Of a stretch of 34,453 nucleotides of DNA, positions 1-9,826 are shown piece after piece. Numbering within the stretch: the stretch's first letter is position 1; every line of letters begins with the position of its first letter. Made by a program: the position numbers and the translations under genes. The notes under the pieces are model-generated. The model saw only the letters and a program-made list of their open reading frames with translations, made no database searches and was not told where the DNA came from. Source of the stretch: Alphaproteobacteria bacterium (GTDB lineage: Bacteria > Pseudomonadota > Alphaproteobacteria > Caulobacterales > Caulobacteraceae). The stretch spans positions 1 to 34,453 of the forward strand of contig QBLX01000008.1 of the NCBI GenBank assembly GCA_003241825.1, in the 5' to 3' direction.

Positions 1-15
1 GCGCCTCCCGCCCCG

Positions 16-1296
16 ATGACCCCGGCTCGCCGCCTCCGGAATATCAGCGGCGGGTCGACCGGGAACCTCGTGGAATGGTTCGACTGGTACGCCTATGCGG
101 CCTTCACCCTGTATTTTGCGCCGCTGTTCTTTCCGTCCAGCAGTGACACGGCCGAGTTGCTGCAGGCAGCGGCTGTTTTCGCTGTCGGCTTCCTCATGCG
201 TCCGATCGGGGCCTGGGTCATGGGCGTCTACGCCGACCGCAAGGGCCGCAAGGCCGGACTGACGCTTTCGGTCACCCTGATGTGCACGGGGTCGCTGATC
301 ATCGCCTGCATCCCGACCTATGCCTCCATCGGTGTCGCAGCGCCAATCCTGCTCCTGGTCGCGCGGATGCTGCAGGGGCTGAGTGTCGGCGGCGAGTACG
401 GGTCATCGGCGACCTATCTGTCAGAAATGGCCACGGCCAAGCATCGCGGGTTCTGGTCCAGCTTCCAGTACGTCACACTGATTTCGGGGCAGCTGCTGGC
501 CCTGCTCCTGCTGATCGTCCTTCAGAACACGTTGAGCGAGGCCGCACTCTCGTCCTGGGGCTGGCGGATCCCGTTTTTCGTCGGAGCGGCTCTGGCGATC
601 GTGGTGTTCTGGCTCCGGCGCGGCCTCGACGAGACTGCAGAGTTCGAGGCGCGGGAAAAGGGCACCGAGGCGAGGTCCAGCGCCCTGCTGCTGTTCATGA
701 AGCACCCGAAAGAGGCGCTCATGGTCATCGGCCTGACCGCCGGTGGTACGCTCGCCTTCTATACCTACACGACCTACCTGCAGAAATTCCTGACCAATAC
801 GGCGGGATTCCAGAAGACCACGGCGACCGAAATCAGCGCCGCCGCCCTGTTTGTCTTCATGCTGCTGCAACCTGCCGTCGGCGCCCTGTCGGACAGGGTC
901 GGGCGAAAGCCGGTCATGATCACATTTGGCGTCCTGGGTGTCGTTTGCACCGTCCCGATCATGACGGCGCTGTCGACGACCACCGATCCCATCATGGCCT
1001 TCCTGCTGAGCCTTTCGGCACTCGTGATCGTGTCGGGCTACACCGCCATCAATGCGGTCGTGAAGGCCGAGCTGTTTCCAGCCCATATCCGCGCGCTCGG
1101 CGTCGCCCTGCCTTACGCAATCGCCAATGCGGCCTTTGGCGGAACCGCCGAATATGTTGCCCTCTGGTTCAAGCTGGACGGCAAGGAGAGCCTGTATTTC
1201 TGGTATGTCACCGGCATGATCGGCATTTCGCTGCTGACCTATGTAACCATGCGCGACACCAGAAATCACAGCCTGATCCGGGATGAGCACGGCTGA
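16..1296 (+). CDS. MFS transporter, metabolite:H+ symporter (MHS, alpha-ketoglutarate permease-like) family
   Basis: ORF of 426 aa; GNLVEWFDWYAYAAFTLYFAPLFFP, RPIGAWVMGVYADRKGRKAGL and LQGLSVGGEYGSSATYLSEMA are typical MHS-family motifs. Confidence 0.9.
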   Translation: MTPARRLRNISGGSTGNLVEWFDWYAYAAFTLYFAPLFFPSSSDTAELLQAAAVFAVGFLMRPIGAWVMGVYADRKGRKAGLTLSVTLMCTGSLIIACIPTYASIGVAAPILLLVARMLQGLSVGGEYGSSATYLSEMATAKHRGFWSSFQYVTLISGQLLALLLLIVLQNTLSEAALSSWGWRIPFFVGAALAIVVFWLRRGLDETAEFEAREKGTEARSSALLLFMKHPKEALMVIGLTAGGTLAFYTYTTYLQKFLTNTAGFQKTTATEISAAALFVFMLLQPAVGALSDRVGRKPVMITFGVLGVVCTVPIMTALSTTTDPIMAFLLSLSALVIVSGYTAINAVVKAELFPAHIRALGVALPYAIANAAFGGTAEYVALWFKLDGKESLYFWYVTGMIGISLLTYVTMRDTRNHSLIRDEHG

Positions 1297-1373
1297 CCGC
1301 GCCAACCTGACCGTTGTTAAGTTAGCTCGCCTTCGCTAGGCCTCACCCAAACCACCGGAGCGAAGACACCCCG

Positions 1374-2246
1374 ATGCAGCGGCCGACCGAACGGTTCGAG
1401 GGCACCTCGAACTATATCGCAACCCAGGACCTGAAGATCGCGGTCAACGCCGCCGTCGCACTCGAACGCCCCCTGCTGATCAAGGGCGAGCCCGGCACGG
1501 GCAAGACCGTCCTTGCCTATGAGATGGCCAGTGCCCTGAACGCTCCCTTGATCACTTGGCACATCAAGTCGACGACCAAGGCCCACAATGGCCTGTATGA
1601 ATACGATGCAGTCAGCCGTCTGCGCGACTCGCAACTCGGCGATCCGCGGGTTCAGGACGTGAAGAACTATCTCAAGCCTGGCAAGCTGTGGGAGGCCTTT
1701 ACCAGCCCGGTTCGCCCCGTCCTGCTGATCGACGAGATCGACAAGGCGGATATCGAGTTCCCGAACGACCTTCTGCAGGAACTCGACCGGATGGAGTTCT
1801 TCGTCCAGGAGACCGGCGAGACCATTCGCGCCGCTGTTCGACCTGTCGTCGTGATCACGTCCAACAACGAGAAGGAACTGCCGGACGCCTTCCTGCGCCG
1901 CTGCTTCTTCCACTACATCCGCTTTCCCGACGATGAGACGATGAAGGCGATCGTCGAGGTCCATTTCCCTGGCATCAAAGGCCGTCTGGTCTCCCAGGCG
2001 CTGAAGACCTTCTATGAAATCCGCGACACGCCGGGCCTGAAGAAAAAGCCCTCAACGTCCGAACTGCTGGATTGGCTGAAACTGCTGCTGGTCGAGGACA
2101 TCGATCCCGAGACCCTGCGTGAAAAGACCCCGAACAAGCTGATCCCGCCGCTTCACGGGGCCTTGCTCAAGAACGAGCAGGACGTCCACCTGTTCGAGCG
2201 CCTGGCCTTCCTGAACAGACGCGAAGGCGCACGGCCCGGAAGCTGA
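1374..2246 (+). CDS. MoxR-like AAA+ ATPase
   Basis: Walker A GEPGTGKT, Walker B VLLIDEIDKAD, sensor VVITSNNEKELPDAFLRRC. Confidence 0.92.
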   Translation: MQRPTERFEGTSNYIATQDLKIAVNAAVALERPLLIKGEPGTGKTVLAYEMASALNAPLITWHIKSTTKAHNGLYEYDAVSRLRDSQLGDPRVQDVKNYLKPGKLWEAFTSPVRPVLLIDEIDKADIEFPNDLLQELDRMEFFVQETGETIRAAVRPVVVITSNNEKELPDAFLRRCFFHYIRFPDDETMKAIVEVHFPGIKGRLVSQALKTFYEIRDTPGLKKKPSTSELLDWLKLLLVEDIDPETLREKTPNKLIPPLHGALLKNEQDVHLFERLAFLNRREGARPGS

Positions 2247-2363
2247 CACGCCTTCGTCACGGCAGGGACATCGCGGCACACCAGAGCCGCCACGCCGATT
2301 ACCGCGATTTCACTGGCGCATGGATGCGATCGGCAGGACTATGGGGTATCCAAAAAGGATAGG

Positions 2364-3248
2364 ATGATGCGGACCGCCTTGATCACCTTCTGCGCTGTGG
2401 CTGCTCTTCTTGCGGGTTGCGATGTGCGCACCAGTTCGCGGGTCGATGCCGACGGTGACAGGAATGAGGGTCACACCGCCCTGCGCGTCATTGAAACGCT
2501 CCAGTGCCCAGACACGCTTGGTGCTCTGACACGCAAGGGATCAGCACAGGCCGGAGGGACAGTCTGTACCTATGGCGGCCCACGTGGAGCCGAGGTTTCC
2601 CTGCATCTGGTCAGCCTCGACGGCACGACACCCGATCTGGCCCTCGCCCGGTTCGAAAATGAACTCATTGCGGGCATGCCCGGTACCGCCGCCCAGATGC
2701 GCGGAGCAGCTGCAGATTCAGACGCCGACCAGGCGGACGCCGAGGCAGCCCGTGCGGATGCAGAGGTCGCCCGGGCCGACGCCGAGATGGCAAGGGCGGA
2801 ATCCAGCGCGCAATCAGGCGACCGCGCAACGGTTCGCTTGCCCGGCGTCACGGTCGAATCCAGCGGCGAGGACGCCAGCGTGCGCATTCCCGGCATGGCT
2901 GTCGATACGGATGGCGACAAGGCTCGCGTCCGCATCGGTGGCTTCAGCATCGATGCCAGCGAAGGCAGTCAGGCGGTCGCTATCTCTTCGTCTGACGAAT
3001 CCGTCAGTATCCAGGCCCACGACGACGCTGCCGAGATCCGCACACGGGCCCCCGGATCGGCAACCCGCGTGACCTATATCCTGACCGACAATGCTGCGTC
3101 CGAAGCCGGCTGGCGTCTGGTAGGCTATGAGGCCCGCGGTCCCCAGGGGGGGCCGATTGTTGTTGCGACAGTTCGCGCCAAGGATCGCAATAATGACGGC
3201 GTCTTCGACGATGCCAAGGACCTGGTCTCCCTCAACGTGGGCGAATAG
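2364..3248 (+). CDS. Putative lipoprotein with heptad and beta-type internal repeats
   Basis: Signal peptide with lipobox LLAGC; (ADAExAR)3 repeat followed by repeated VRxPGxxVDxxGDxA units; no family recognised. Confidence 0.7.
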   Translation: MMRTALITFCAVAALLAGCDVRTSSRVDADGDRNEGHTALRVIETLQCPDTLGALTRKGSAQAGGTVCTYGGPRGAEVSLHLVSLDGTTPDLALARFENELIAGMPGTAAQMRGAAADSDADQADAEAARADAEVARADAEMARAESSAQSGDRATVRLPGVTVESSGEDASVRIPGMAVDTDGDKARVRIGGFSIDASEGSQAVAISSSDESVSIQAHDDAAEIRTRAPGSATRVTYILTDNAASEAGWRLVGYEARGPQGGPIVVATVRAKDRNNDGVFDDAKDLVSLNVGE

Positions 3249-3270
3249 CGGCCTTGATCGTGGCGCCGGA

Positions 3271-3975
3271 ATGGGTCACCTGACCGACCCGCCGCCCAGG
3301 ACTGCTACCTTGTCTGAACGCCCGATCTCGACGCCCGTCGCCAGAAAGTCTCGAAACCCGGCTCCACGCGCCTGGCAACGAATGCTGTCCGGTCGTCGCC
3401 TTGACCTGCTGGACCCGTCTCCCTTCGATATCGAGATCGAGGATATCGCGCACGGCCTCGCACGGGTGGCCCGCTGGAATGGCCAGACCATCGGCGAGCA
3501 CGCTTTCTCGGTCGCCCAGCACTCCTGTGTCGTCGAGGACATCGCGGTGCATATGAAGCCGGATCTGGACCCCAGATGGCGACTCGCCGCCCTGCTGCAT
3601 GATGCGTCCGAATACGTCATCGGGGACATGATCTCGCCGTTCAAATCCGCGCTAGGCGTCAACTACAAGGACTTCGAGGTGCGACTGGAAAGCGCTATCC
3701 ACGTCCGGTTCGGCCTGCCGCCCAAATCCCCCGTTGCGATCAAAACCCTGATCAAGAAGGCCGACCGGGCCTGCGCCTACTTCGAGGCAACCCAGCTCGC
3801 CGGGTTCGAGCGGAGCGAGTCCCTCAAGCTGTTCGGTGCGCCACCCGCGGGTTTCCATTTGACCATCGACCCCTTGCCTGCTCCGGTTGCCCAGATGCGT
3901 TATATCGAGCGATATCGCGCCCTGGCCGAGGCCGTCGGCATCCTGCCCGGGGCCCACCCCCGGCCTGCGGAGTGA
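3271..3975 (+). CDS. HD-domain phosphohydrolase (YfbR/5'-nucleotidase-like)
   Basis: GEHAFSVAQHS...LAALLHDASEYVIGDM (H...HD motif). The ORF track opens at 3127 but ATG 3271 avoids overlap with the lipoprotein gene. Confidence 0.82.
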   Translation: MGHLTDPPPRTATLSERPISTPVARKSRNPAPRAWQRMLSGRRLDLLDPSPFDIEIEDIAHGLARVARWNGQTIGEHAFSVAQHSCVVEDIAVHMKPDLDPRWRLAALLHDASEYVIGDMISPFKSALGVNYKDFEVRLESAIHVRFGLPPKSPVAIKTLIKKADRACAYFEATQLAGFERSESLKLFGAPPAGFHLTIDPLPAPVAQMRYIERYRALAEAVGILPGAHPRPAE

Positions 3976-3979
3976 AGTC

Positions 3980-4915
3980 ATGTCCTTTGGGGGCGAGCAT
4001 GGCGTCCGCATCGGTCTTTCGGCTGTTGTCATGGCCCTGCACGACCGCGCACTCTGCGTCCTGACGACGGGCTCAGGCCCTGACCTCGCTCTGCCCTTCG
4101 GCCCCTTTGACCCCGTCAGGGACCGGACATTCGAATTGTCCCTGCGCGCCTTCGTGGCCGCCCAGACCGGGTTTCGTCCCGGCTTCGTGGAACAGCTCTA
4201 CACGTTTGGCGACGCGGGACGGGCTTCGCCCCGCCCGACACCCGGCCCCGAACGCGCTCGCGAAGTCTCCGTCGGCTATCTGGCCCTGACGCGCGAGGCT
4301 GACACAGCATCCGTGGCCGATGCACTCTGGACCCCGCTTTTCGATATCTTCCCCTGGGAAGATCGCCGGAGCGGCCCGGCCTCGTCAGTGCCAATCTCCA
4401 GCGCCCTCATGGACTGGGCAGGCCATGACGATCGCAGGAGTGCCCGGGTCCAGTCGCTCTTCGCGACAGGGGCCGATCATCGCTGGAACGAGGAACGGGC
4501 GCTGGAGCGCTACGAACTGCTCTATGAAGCCGGGCTGGTCCCAGAGGCCGCACGTGATCGGGATCAGCCCGGCGCTCACGTCATGCCCGGCCGGACCATG
4601 GCTTCGGACCACCGTCGCATCCTCGCTACAGGCCTCGGCAGGCTGCGCTCCAAGCTGAAGTATCGTCCTGTCCTGTTCGAATTGACGCCGGACACCTTCA
4701 CCCTGTCCGGCCTCCAGTCCGCTGCAGAGGCTGTCGCAGGCCTGACCCTGCACAAGCAGAATTTCCGCCGTGGCGTCGAACGAACCGGGTTGGTCCAGCC
4801 CACGGGCCTTCTGTCAACGGGGACCGGAGGACGCCCCGCCGAACTCTTCCGCATCCGCGACGCCGACCCGCACTCTGGCCAGGCTCCGGGCCTCGCCCTG
4901 CCCGCCCAGCGATAG
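3980..4915 (+). CDS. Nudix-like domain plus winged-helix protein (NrtR/NAD-regulator-like)
   Basis: Nudix-like N-terminal region (AVVMALHDRALCVLT...) and C-terminal LRSKLKYRPVLFELTPDTFTLSGLQSAAEAVAGLTLHKQNFRRGVERTGLVQPTG typical of NrtR-like wHTH. Confidence 0.75.
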   Translation: MSFGGEHGVRIGLSAVVMALHDRALCVLTTGSGPDLALPFGPFDPVRDRTFELSLRAFVAAQTGFRPGFVEQLYTFGDAGRASPRPTPGPERAREVSVGYLALTREADTASVADALWTPLFDIFPWEDRRSGPASSVPISSALMDWAGHDDRRSARVQSLFATGADHRWNEERALERYELLYEAGLVPEAARDRDQPGAHVMPGRTMASDHRRILATGLGRLRSKLKYRPVLFELTPDTFTLSGLQSAAEAVAGLTLHKQNFRRGVERTGLVQPTGLLSTGTGGRPAELFRIRDADPHSGQAPGLALPAQR

Positions 4916-5003
4916 GAACGAAAATCCTCCGCATCCTGCTTGCGGTGAAGGCTCCGGCCCATTAGAGAGGCCGCTCGCTTCGACCTAGCGACTTCGGCAC
5001 CGC

Positions 5004-5093
<90 letters not shown>

Positions 5094-5480
5094 CTGCCTT
5101 TTGGCGATTTTTTCCATAAAAACCAACATATTGAACGCAAGGAATAGTCGCGACTATCGCGCTCAATCGCGCGTGATCGGTAGACGTAAAACGAGATTTT
5201 CGGTTGGATTTAGCCCATTTCGGGCCGGAGTCTCCGGCGCGCCAAACTGACTCCGGTTTTTCCTGCTAACAGGAAGTTTATCTGGGGGTTTTCAGGGATT
5301 TGGGTTCACCGCCAGGATTGCGTTGGCTCACTGGCACTGTGGGGATTGGGCGAGCGGGTCTTGGGCTACTCCTGGCAGGGAACTTTACAGTGTAGCCGAG
5401 TGCTGTCACGTTAGCTTTGCGTGCTCTAATTGAACGATAGTTTCGCCATAGCGGACTGTTCCACTTCGCTTTTGGGCTCA

Positions 5481-5516
5481 TCAGTGGAGACAAGTTAGCA
5501 TTGGACTGACAGCACC
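5481..5516 (-). repeat. Solo copy of the IS right-end sequence found at 23463-23498
   Basis: tcagtggagacaagttagcattggactgacagcacc differs from the copy beside the IS6-like element at 2 of 36 positions. Confidence 0.8.
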
Positions 5517-5732
5517 CTGATTTCCGTCCATCAAGCGTGACTGCCTGTTCTTACGACCTTCGCTTCTTCCTTCGCGGCGGCGACAGCGCCGGTGACAGCG
5601 CCAAAATCATCGCTTCAGGCTCCGCTCATCGCTGGACGCGAAGTGTGGAATAGGCGAAACGTAACTCAGGGTTTTTCACCGCTCCGCTCAACATTCGAGG
5701 CGACTTCAGGATTGTCTATACAGGCTCGATCG

Positions 5733-6356
5733 ATGACCGCGCCTGAACCGCCGGATGCGGCGTTGACAGCGGCTCATGCGCGCTTGTTGCGGGACGAGAG
5801 CCTGCAATTCGATCGGGTCGGATTTGAGCTGCCCGAAGTCCCCGGTTGGTTGCGCTGGATCGCAGAGGCGTTTCAGGCTCTGGCCCCGGTGATGCAGTGG
5901 CTGTTCTGGGGCGCTCTGGCTGGCTTGGTGGCCCTGCTTCTGTTTTTCATCGGGCGCGAAATCCTCAATCTGCGCAAGCCGCTCCCGCGACCGACGGCAC
6001 TCGTGCTGGGTGAAGAGCCTGACTGGCGGCCGGACCGCGATGCTGCACGCGATCTGCTGGCGGCAGCCGATCGCCTGGCGGCTGAAGGGCGGTTTGGAGA
6101 AGCCGCTCACCTGCTTCTCCTGCGCAGTGTCGAGGACATCCAGAGCCGCCGGCCCAAGGCCCTTCGTGTCTCGTTGACGACCCGGGAGATCGCCAGTCTG
6201 GAGGCCCTGCCCCCAGAGGCCCGGCCTGCCTTTCGCCGGATCGGACGGGTGGTGGAGCGCAGCCTCTTCGGGGGAGCCGTGATCGGCGCGGACGCCTTTG
6301 CCGACTGTCGCCGCGCTTATGAGGATTTTGCCTTGCCGAAGGGCTGGAGCGCATGA
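5733..6356 (+). CDS. DUF4129-type membrane protein of MoxR/DUF58 cluster
   Basis: Single TM segment, then RDAARDLLAAADRLAAEGRFGEAAHLLLLRSVEDI...TTREIA; genomic context. Start moved to ATG 5733 from ORF-track 5592. Confidence 0.7.
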   Translation: MTAPEPPDAALTAAHARLLRDESLQFDRVGFELPEVPGWLRWIAEAFQALAPVMQWLFWGALAGLVALLLFFIGREILNLRKPLPRPTALVLGEEPDWRPDRDAARDLLAAADRLAAEGRFGEAAHLLLLRSVEDIQSRRPKALRVSLTTREIASLEALPPEARPAFRRIGRVVERSLFGGAVIGADAFADCRRAYEDFALPKGWSA

Positions 6357-7573
6357 GGATCGCTGCAGGAAATGGAGCCTTTTCGCCTCTGACTGTCATC
6401 AGCCTGGTAGTCATAGGAGTATTGTCTCTGGCAGGGCTTGGTGTCCTGTCGGCCTATGCCCCGGAACTGAAGTCGGGCAATGACGGTGGGGCCCATGGGC
6501 TTTCGAAATCGTCGGTCGGGTTCGGCGGGATTGTTCGTTTGCTTGAAACGACAGGCGTGCCGGTATTGCTCAGCCGTGGCGCACTCGGAACGGGTGCAGA
6601 GGGCAGTTTGCTGATCCTCACACCGACACTGGCTACACCGGCCGACCAGATTGCGGATCGCCAGCACCGGGGTCCCACGCTGATCGTCCTGCCCAAATGG
6701 AACGTTGTGGCGGAGCAAGAAAAGCGAGGATGGGTCAATACGGTCGGTGTCATCGAGCCGTCCCGTGCATTGACCTTGCTACCCGACGCCATCCGGCCCG
6801 GAACCCGGATTTCGCAGCGGACCGGGGTGAGCGGCACCCTGCTGACGCGCCCCGCCGGCAATCCAATGGGGCCACGCCTTGCCCTGGAAAATCTGCAGAC
6901 GATTTCTGGCCGCGACTGGATCCCTGTGGTGATCGACGAACGCGGTGAACCGGTTGTCGCCCTGCGACGGGGAACACAGACCTATGTGCTGTCCGATCCC
7001 GATCTGTTGAATACCCACGGCTTGAAGCGGCTGGCAGGGGCACAGGTCGCGATAAGCATCCTCGATGTCGTGCGGGCTGATGGTGAGTCCGTCGTGTTCG
7101 ACCTGACCCTCAACGGCTTCCAGCGAACCCGCAGCCTTTTGCGATTAATGCTGGAGCCGCCTTTGCTCGGAGTCACCCTGGTCATCGCAGCCCTGTTTGT
7201 CGTCGCCGGCCTGCAAGCCGGCGTGCGGTTTGGCCCGGCGCGAGAAAGGGCCAGGGCCGTCGCCCTTGGAAAGCAGGCGCTGGCTGACAATACCGCCGGG
7301 CTCGTGCGCATGGCGCGACGGGAACATCGCATGGCGTCACCCTATGCCCTGCTGGTCCGCGCGTCCGTGGCGCGGGCGATTGGCGCGCCCCGTCGGCTCA
7401 GCGAGCCAGAACTTGATGCCTTTCTTGATCGCGTCGGAGCCCAGTCGGGTGTCGAGGCCCGCTATTCGATCCTGGCCACCCGTGCCGCCGAAGCCCGCAC
7501 CGCGGGAGATCTGATGACGGTGGCACGCGACCTTCACCGCTGGAAACTGGAGATGACCCATGGACATCAATGA
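6353..7573 (+). CDS. DUF4350-domain membrane protein
   Basis: N-terminal [24 protein letters not shown], second TM near the C-terminal half; overlaps upstream stop by ATGA; cluster context. Confidence 0.72.
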   Translation: MRIAAGNGAFSPLTVISLVVIGVLSLAGLGVLSAYAPELKSGNDGGAHGLSKSSVGFGGIVRLLETTGVPVLLSRGALGTGAEGSLLILTPTLATPADQIADRQHRGPTLIVLPKWNVVAEQEKRGWVNTVGVIEPSRALTLLPDAIRPGTRISQRTGVSGTLLTRPAGNPMGPRLALENLQTISGRDWIPVVIDERGEPVVALRRGTQTYVLSDPDLLNTHGLKRLAGAQVAISILDVVRADGESVVFDLTLNGFQRTRSLLRLMLEPPLLGVTLVIAALFVVAGLQAGVRFGPARERARAVALGKQALADNTAGLVRMARREHRMASPYALLVRASVARAIGAPRRLSEPELDAFLDRVGAQSGVEARYSILATRAAEARTAGDLMTVARDLHRWKLEMTHGHQ

Positions 7574-8516
7574 GGTGATGGCGATTGCCGTCCGCATTCG
7601 AACCGAGATCGCCAAGGCCGTGGTCGGACAGGACGAGGCGGTCGACCTGCTGCTGACAGCATTGTTTGCTGGCGGCCATGTACTGCTGGAAGGCCCGCCA
7701 GGAACGGCCAAGACCCTGCTGGCCCAGGCTTTTGCGCGTACAGTTGGGCTGGATTATGGACGGATCCAGTTCACTCCGGATCTGATGCCCGGGGACATCA
7801 TCGGGTCGAACCTGTTCAACTTCCAGACCTCAAGCTTCACGCTGACGCGCGGCCCGATCTTTTCGGAACTGCTGCTGGCCGACGAGATCAACCGGACGCC
7901 TCCAAAGACCCAGGCAGCCCTGCTGGAGGCCATGCAGGAGCGGCGCGTCACCATCGATGGCCAGTCTCACGCCCTGTCCGGTCGCTTTACCGTCATCGCG
8001 ACCCAAAACCCGATCGAGCAACAGGGAACCTATCCTTTGCCCGAAGCCCAACTGGACCGGTTCCTGTTCAAACATGTCATCGACTACCCCAGCCAGGCCC
8101 AGGAACGGGCGATTGTGGCTGCGCATGGTGCCCGGTCCGGTCAAATGGACCCGGTTGCACTGGGTGTCGCGACCGTCGTCGACCGCGCCAACATCGACGC
8201 CGCAGTCGCGGTCGTGGCGAATGTGCGCCTGACCGACGAGGTCATCGACTATATCGTGGCCCTAATCCGCGCGACGCGGGACTCGGCGGATACCGATACA
8301 GGGGCATCGCCCCGAGCCGGAGCCATGCTGGCTGTTGCCGCTCGGGCGAGGGCTGTCCTTGATGGACGGGACTATGTCATTCCCGACGATGTGAAGGGAT
8401 TGGCCGCCCCGGTTCTGCGGCATCGGTTGATCCTGTCACCTGCGGCAGAGATCGAAGGTCGCAAGGTCGATCAGGTCCTGTCGACATTGGTCGATCAGGT
8501 CGCGGCTCCGCGGTGA
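7560..8516 (+). CDS. MoxR family AAA+ ATPase
   Basis: [82 protein letters not shown]. Confidence 0.97.
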   Translation: MDINEVMAIAVRIRTEIAKAVVGQDEAVDLLLTALFAGGHVLLEGPPGTAKTLLAQAFARTVGLDYGRIQFTPDLMPGDIIGSNLFNFQTSSFTLTRGPIFSELLLADEINRTPPKTQAALLEAMQERRVTIDGQSHALSGRFTVIATQNPIEQQGTYPLPEAQLDRFLFKHVIDYPSQAQERAIVAAHGARSGQMDPVALGVATVVDRANIDAAVAVVANVRLTDEVIDYIVALIRATRDSADTDTGASPRAGAMLAVAARARAVLDGRDYVIPDDVKGLAAPVLRHRLILSPAAEIEGRKVDQVLSTLVDQVAAPR

Positions 8517-9826
8517 TCTACCCGACCCGCCGCGCTGTTCTGATCGTCGCCGCCGGTGCGCCGGTGGCGCTGGCGTTTGGCCTGATCGGATCAGCGGGCT
8601 GGGTGGCCGGTCCTGTCTGGGTCGCGTGTGGTTTATTGCTGGCGGCGACAGATGCGCTGGTATCTGCATCGCGGGCCGGCCTCACGATCGATCAGCCGAT
8701 AGCGCCGCGTGCTGCGATCGCGCGCCCAGGACAGGCCAATGTTCTGGCCCGGTTTGGCAAGGGCCTGATGCCATCGCAGGCCGAGGCTGCCCTGGCAGCC
8801 GATGCAAGACTGGGTTTGGGCTCTGTGATCGCGCGGACCGGCGTCAAGGATCAGAAGGCCGCATTTTCTTTCCCGTTCACGCCTGAGCGGCGCGGGGAAG
8901 CCATGCTGAAATCGTTGTGGGTTCGCTGGCAAGGGCCGTTGGGACTGGTCTGGAAGCAGAAGACCTTTGCGCTCAATATCGCCGCCCCGGTTCTGGTCGA
9001 TCTCGAGAGCGTCCGGGATGACGCTGTCCGGCTATTCGCCCGCAACGCCCTGTTCGGAGCCAAGACCCAGATCGAGTTGGGAGAGGGATCCGAGTTTCAG
9101 GCGCTGCGCGATTTCCAGCCTGGCATGGATCGCCGGGCCATCGACTGGAAACAGTCCGCCCGTCACGCAGCCCTGCTGGCCAAGGAGTTCCGGACCGAGC
9201 GCAACCATCACATCATCATGGCCCTCGATTGTGGACGGGCCATGTGCGAGCCGGTGGGCGGAGCGCCCAGGATCGACCGGGCGATAAACGGGGCACTGCT
9301 TCTGTCCTACGCCTGTCTCCGAGCCGGAGACCGGGTGGGTATGTATGCCTTCGACAGCCGCCCCCGCGTCTCGACAGGTGCTGCAGCTGGGCTGGATGCC
9401 TTCAGGCACCTGCAACGCGTCGCGGGCCGGATCGACTATTCAACCGAGGAGACCAACTACACCCTCGGCCTGACAACACTGTCCGGATCCCTGCAACGGC
9501 GGTCACTGGTGGTGGTCTTTACCGACTTCACAGATACGACCTCGGCAGAACTGATGGTCGAATCGCTTGGTCGACTACTTCGGCGCCATCTGGTTCTGTT
9601 CGTAGTCCTCCGTGACGAGGAACTTGAAGCCCTTATGGAGACAGATCCGCGCGAGCCGGATGATGTGGCGCGGGCCGTGGTTGCGGCCACCCTGCTCAAG
9701 GAGCGCGACCTGGTCGTCGCCCGGCTGCGGCGCATGGGCGTGCATGTCGTCGAGACAAAGGCCCAGCTTGTGGGACCCGCTGTCATCAACGCCTATCTGG
9801 ACCTGAAGCGGAGGGACCTGCTGTGA
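8513..9826 (+). CDS. DUF58 domain-containing protein
   Basis: [56 protein letters not shown] start overlaps MoxR stop. Confidence 0.93.
   Translation: MIYPTRRAVLIVAAGAPVALAFGLIGSAGWVAGPVWVACGLLLAATDALVSASRAGLTIDQPIAPRAAIARPGQANVLARFGKGLMPSQAEAALAADARLGLGSVIARTGVKDQKAAFSFPFTPERRGEAMLKSLWVRWQGPLGLVWKQKTFALNIAAPVLVDLESVRDDAVRLFARNALFGAKTQIELGEGSEFQALRDFQPGMDRRAIDWKQSARHAALLAKEFRTERNHHIIMALDCGRAMCEPVGGAPRIDRAINGALLLSYACLRAGDRVGMYAFDSRPRVSTGAAAGLDAFRHLQRVAGRIDYSTEETNYTLGLTTLSGSLQRRSLVVVFTDFTDTTSAELMVESLGRLLRRHLVLFVVLRDEELEALMETDPREPDDVARAVVAATLLKERDLVVARLRRMGVHVVETKAQLVGPAVINAYLDLKRRDLL

Noticed and set aside
282-1286. 334-aa plus-strand ORF overlapping the MFS gene
   Set aside because: Shadow frame of a GC-rich gene; Arg/His/Pro-rich composition and no motifs, whereas the 16-1296 frame is a clear transporter.
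421-1305. 294-aa antisense ORF
   Set aside because: Antisense shadow of the MFS gene, no recognisable domain, typical of high-GC genomes.
5581-5602. GACAGCGCCGGTGACAGCGCC considered as a PUL operator copy
   Set aside because: It is a short direct duplication of GACAGCGCC and lacks the CACCGGTG core symmetry.
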